Shown here piece after piece: positions 60,436 through 64,000 of a stretch of DNA of 64,000 nt (the stretch's first letter is position 1; each line of letters starts with the position of its first letter). The DNA comes from Diadophis punctatus similis (lineage: Eukaryota; Chordata; Lepidosauria; Squamata; Dipsadidae), in assembly GCA_023053685.1 (NCBI GenBank), contig JALIGW010000010.1, positions 6,454,096-6,518,095 of the forward strand, in the 5' to 3' direction. A model generated the notes under the pieces. It saw only the letters and a list, made by a program, of their open reading frames with translations. It ran no database searches and was not told the origin of the DNA. Made by a program: the position numbers and the translations under genes.

Positions 60436-63072
60436 TTTTTATTGAAAAGTTTTACAAGTACAAAGTACACATAATTTTATCTTTTCTACCCTCCCTGTCC
60501 CCCCTCCACCCTTCCTCCCACACTCACCCTCCCCCCCTCCCGGACTTCCCAGAGAAAAACACAAGGTATAAATTCAAAACAAAAGATATAAAACTACATA
60601 ATACTAAAACAAACTGTTAGTTCAAAAAATATCTTTTCCTTTCTTAACTCTTTGTTATCCATAAGCTTGAAAGTATAATCTATTATTTCCTCAAACAACA
60701 AACAGTGATATACTATTTAAATTATATTAATCTGAAACTTTTTCTGAATATATTCCGTCCACCTACTCCATTCCAGCAAATATCTTTCATTTGAGTGATC
60801 CTTAAGATAAGATGAAACCTTAGCCATTTCGGCCAGATGTGTCACTTTCAATGTCCATTCTTCAGTTGTAGGTATATCTTCCGTCTTCCAATATTGTGCC
60901 ACCAGTAATCTGGCAGCCGTTATAAAATTCAATATCAGCTTAGTCTCTATAGGAGTACAGTCCATAATTATTCCCAACAGAAAAAACTGTGGTGTGAATT
61001 TAATTTTTTTCTTTAAGATATTTTGTATAATCCACCAAATTTTTATCCAAAAAGCCTTAATTTTTTTACAAGTCCACCATATATGGAAATATGTAGCGTC
61101 ATCACATTCACATCTCCAACATTTAGGCTGTAAATTAGGATACATACACGCTAATATTTTAGGGTCTAAATGCCATCTGTAAAACATTTTATAAAAATTT
61201 TCCCTCAAGTTTTGAGCCTGTGTAAATTTAACATTTGTGACCCATATCCATCATTATAGGTTCTCCAAAATTTTGAGCCCATTTTATCATACAGTCTTTA
61301 ACCAATTCTGATTCTGAATCCAATTCCAATAAAATATTATACAATCTTTTTATATGCATTGGACCATTATCTTTAATTTGTACAATCAGATTGTCTTCAT
61401 TTTGCAAAATACCAATTTTTCTATCATCTCTCCATCTGGCCTGTATTTGTCTGTATTGAAACCATGTCCTAACTATTCCTTCCTCTTTTAATTTCTCAAA
61501 CGATTTTAGTTGAAATAGCGTTCCATCTTCAAGAAGAAGTTCTTTATATGTAATCTTATCTGATTTTTGTTCCAAATTTATATTTTCTATCGCGTGTCTG
61601 GGTACTGTCCACCAAGGTATTTTATCATTTAACTTACATTGGTACTTTTTCCAGACATGCAATAAAGCATTTCTTAATATGTGACTCTTAAAAGCTTTAT
61701 CTACCTTTTTATCATATACTAAATAGGCATGCCACCCATAGAGCAAACCATATCCCTCAATATTTAATACACTCTCTTCTGTTAAATTAATCCAATCTGT
61801 AATTGGTGAGAGCACTGCTGCTTCATAGTACAGTTTTAAGTTAGGCATTTTTAAGCCCCCTCTTTCACGTGTATCCTGCATTATCTTCTGATTTACCCGT
61901 GGCTTCTTCCCCGCCCAAATAAATTTATTTATACCCTTTTGCCACTCCTTTAAAATTCCATCTTTTTAAAGTATTGGTATCATTTGAAAGAGGAATAGAA
62001 ACCTTGGTAGAACATTCATTTTGACAGCAGCTATCCTTCCCAGCAGTGACAATTGCAATTTTTCCCAATTTTCCATATCTTTCTGTATTTTTAACCATAA
62101 TGGTTCATAATTTTGTTGATATAGTTTTGTATTTGTGGACATAATATAAACCTCTAAGTATTTGATCTTTTGAACTACTTCAAAACCTGTTACCTTTTCT
62201 ATTTCTTCTTTTTGGCTTCTTGTCACATTTTTAACTATTATTTTTGTTTTCGCTATATTTATCTTAAAACCAGATACTTGTCCATATAGATTAATTGTAT
62301 CCATCAAGATTCTAATAGATTGTAACGGTTGGGTCAGAGTGACAACCAGGTCATCCGCAAAGGCTCGTAGCTTGTATTCTTCCTGTCTAATCTTAATCCC
62401 CTTTATTGTGTCAAGTTCTCTTATTTTGCTAAGTAATATTTCCAAACTCAAGATAAACAACAAAGGAGATAAAGGACATCCTTGTCTTGTTCCTTTTTCT
62501 ATATTGAAATTATCTGTTAATCCACCATTAATTATTATTTGTGCTGTTTGTTTTTGATATATTGCCTGAATAGATTGTACAAAATAATCTCCAAGTTGTA
62601 ATTTTTCTATTAGCTTTAATAAAAATCGCCAATTGAGTCTATCGAAGGCTTTCTCGGCGTCCAAAAATACCAGTGTTGCAGGGACCTGGTTGTTCTTTCC
62701 CAAATATTCTAATAAGTTAACAACTTGTCTAACGTTAGTTTTCATTTGTCTACCTGTTAAAAACCGAGTTTGATCATGATGTATTATCTGTTGTAAAACT
62801 GTCATTAATCTATTTGCTAAGATTTTTGCAAAAATTTTATAATCTAAATTTAAAAGTGAGATCGGCCTGTAGTTTTTGGGATCTGTAGGATCTTGACCCT
62901 CTTTTGGGATCAGAGAGATAAAAGCCGTTTTCCAAGATGGAGGTACAATACCTCCCTTTTGAATATTGTTAAACAGTTGGTTCCACCATTTGCTCCTGCA
63001 ATTTTTTATAATAAACAGCAGTCAATCCATCTGTCCCCGGGGCCTTGAATTTATCAAATATTTTTGGTCTTG
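60436..63072 (-). mobile_element. L1 LINE (copy B), 5'-truncated with internal deletion
   Basis: Sister of L1-A, minus strand, flanked by the 17-bp duplication AGTGCTCCAGGATTTTT (60419-60435, 63073-63089) in CR1-1. It holds the 3' UTR and the RT and C-terminal parts of ORF2. At about 63045 the RT sequence jumps to a 28-bp piece that in L1-A lies near 58158-58186, at a CTTG microhomology, so about 1.2 kb is missing inside the copy. Confidence 0.92.
60717..63060 (-). pseudogene. ORF2: L1-B ORF2p fragment
   Basis: Frames 62805-61966 (FLDAEKAFDRLNW, GTRQGCPLSPLLFI, intact AFADDLVVTL), 61881-61228 and 61208-60717 (Cys motif CWRCECDDATYFHIWWTCKK). Breaks near 61965, 61225 and upstream of 62805. 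Closely related to L1-A, with many point differences. Confidence 0.9.
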
Positions 63073-63215
63073 AGTGCTCCAGGATTTTTGAAAGATATGG
63101 TACAGTGTTTCTGATATGACATCTGCCAACTCCTTTAGAACTCTGGGATCTAATCTGTCAGGTCCCAGTGATTTATATTCATCAAGAGCAGACAGGTGTT
63201 CTCTTACAATTTTTG
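63073..63215 (-). pseudogene. CR1-1 ORF2, most 5' surviving part
   Basis: Degraded coding sequence resembling GPDRLDPRVLKELADVISET in element sense (63100-63180), a conserved CR1 reverse transcriptase block. The CR1 is 5'-truncated at about 63215. Confidence 0.75.
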
Positions 63216-63229
63216 CTTATTTTAAATTG

Positions 63230-64000
63230 TATTTATAGTCTGTTTTTTAAAGTTATGTTTTTGGTAGGTTGACTGAGGAGGGGGGTTCCCTTGGGTATTC
63301 CGGCATTGGGATGAAGTCCATACTACTTACTACTTTGAAAGGGGTTAATCCCGTGGTACTGTGAACAGCATTATTGTAAGCAACCTCTGCGACTGGCAGA
63401 AGGTCCACCAAATTGGACTGTTGGTAGTTCACATACCACCTCAGGTACTGTTCTACCATGGTGTTAAGTCTCTCAGCCCCGCCATTGATACTCGGATGGA
63501 AAGCCGAGCTAAGGCCCTGGAACGACCCAATGGCCTGCAAAAACTCCCTCCAGAACTTAGCTGTGAACTGGGCCCCTCTGTCTTAGATGATTCTGTGCAG
63601 TAATCCATGCAGGCAGTAGATGTGGTTCAGGAAGAGTCTGGCTAGCTGGTGGGCTGCTGGTAGTCTGCGACAGGGTAGGAAGTGTGCCTGCTTGGAGAAT
63701 AAGTCAATCACATTCCAGATCCCTGTGTTCCCCCCACTCTTTGGCAACTCAATTATAAAGTCCATTGTGATTTCCTCCCATGGTCTCGTTGGCTCTGCCA
63801 CCTGTTGCAGCAACCCGGGGTGGGGGTACCTGGTCTCTTTTTCATAATGGCACAGATGGTGCAGCTTTTTACATAACTGTCCATGTCTTTCTTCATGCCG
63901 AGCCATCAGAATTGTCTCTTCACTAAGTGTAAAGTTTTTAGGAATCCAAAGTGGCCCGCCAATTTAACAGCATGGCTTCTCTGGAGGATTGAGGTGCATA
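63230..64000 (-). pseudogene. pol: Ty3/gypsy integrase remnant (gypsy-C)
   Basis: Two frames, 63906-63583 and 63540-63253. The first has CHYEKETRYPHPGLLQ, PWEEITMDFIIELPKSGGNT and NVIDLFSKQAHFLPCRRLP (integrase core); the second has LSSAFHPSINGGAERLNTMV, YLRWYVNYQQSNLVDLLPVA and HSTTGLTPFKVV. The catalytic D-D-E context is partly kept, with a break near 63560. The element runs past the window edge. Too degraded and too distant from gypsy-B to assign a family. Confidence 0.88.

Overview
The window looks like a gene-poor piece of a squamate reptile genome, most likely a snake. The case rests on the mix of mobile elements: two L1 families, CR1 with a 3' end ending in TTAACAG-type repeats, L2, a snake-type tRNA-derived SINE, Ty1/copia, chromodomain Ty3/gypsy, DIRS, hAT elements and a gammaretrovirus-like ERV, set in AT-rich DNA with a GTTGTAAGT-rich dispersed repeat. 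The species call is inference. I see no intact cellular gene. The only cellular coding sequence I recognise is two fragments carried inside hAT transposons: a first exon of RSPH14 and part of exon 1 of RASA1.

Layout. 1-9249 is an L1 (+ strand) whose ORF1 is split by hAT-1 (1109-4531, 8-bp target duplication). hAT-1 carries the RSPH14 first exon with a perfect RFX X-box just upstream, followed by 1.5 kb of polypurine repeat. 9250-14033 is mostly unique AT-rich DNA with a SINE and two small tandem duplications. 14034-20790 is a mosaic of worn LTR retrotransposon pieces: a gypsy 3' end with chromodomain, a second copia lineage, a CR1, an L2 and a solo copia LTR with its 5-bp target duplication. 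20791-21942 holds nothing I recognise.

21943 to about 63215 is one 5'-truncated CR1 of about 1.6 kb (minus strand), blown up to 41 kb by nested insertions whose order can be read from target duplications. A DIRS-like tyrosine-recombinase element (22217-41838) sits in the CR1. An L2 sits in the DIRS terminal repeat. A Ty1/copia element (22722-34062) sits in the L2. A Ty3/gypsy chromovirus (26638-32414) with identical LTRs sits in the copia element. hAT-2 (40180-41730, carrying RASA1 exon 1 sequence) also sits in the DIRS. The CR1 further contains hAT-3 (42665-44466), a full-length L1 (44485-60099) that itself holds a structurally complete ERV (46221-56026), and a 5'-truncated L1 (60436-63072). 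The window ends in a gypsy integrase remnant.

Several young elements keep readable replication signals. The gypsy element has a Tf1/sushi-type self-priming pair (11 nt after the LTR complementary to the predicted transcript 5' end) and a GGGAAAC -1 frameshift heptamer in the right phase. The copia element has an initiator-Met tRNA primer site plus a 15-nt U5 stretch complementary to the T arm of the same tRNA. The ERV has open gag, pol and env frames, an Arg(UCU)-tRNA primer site, and a UGA-CGG gag stop followed in frame by pol. The two gene-capturing hAT elements plus hAT-3 share subterminal motifs, which suggests one non-autonomous family that picks up host GC-rich first exons.
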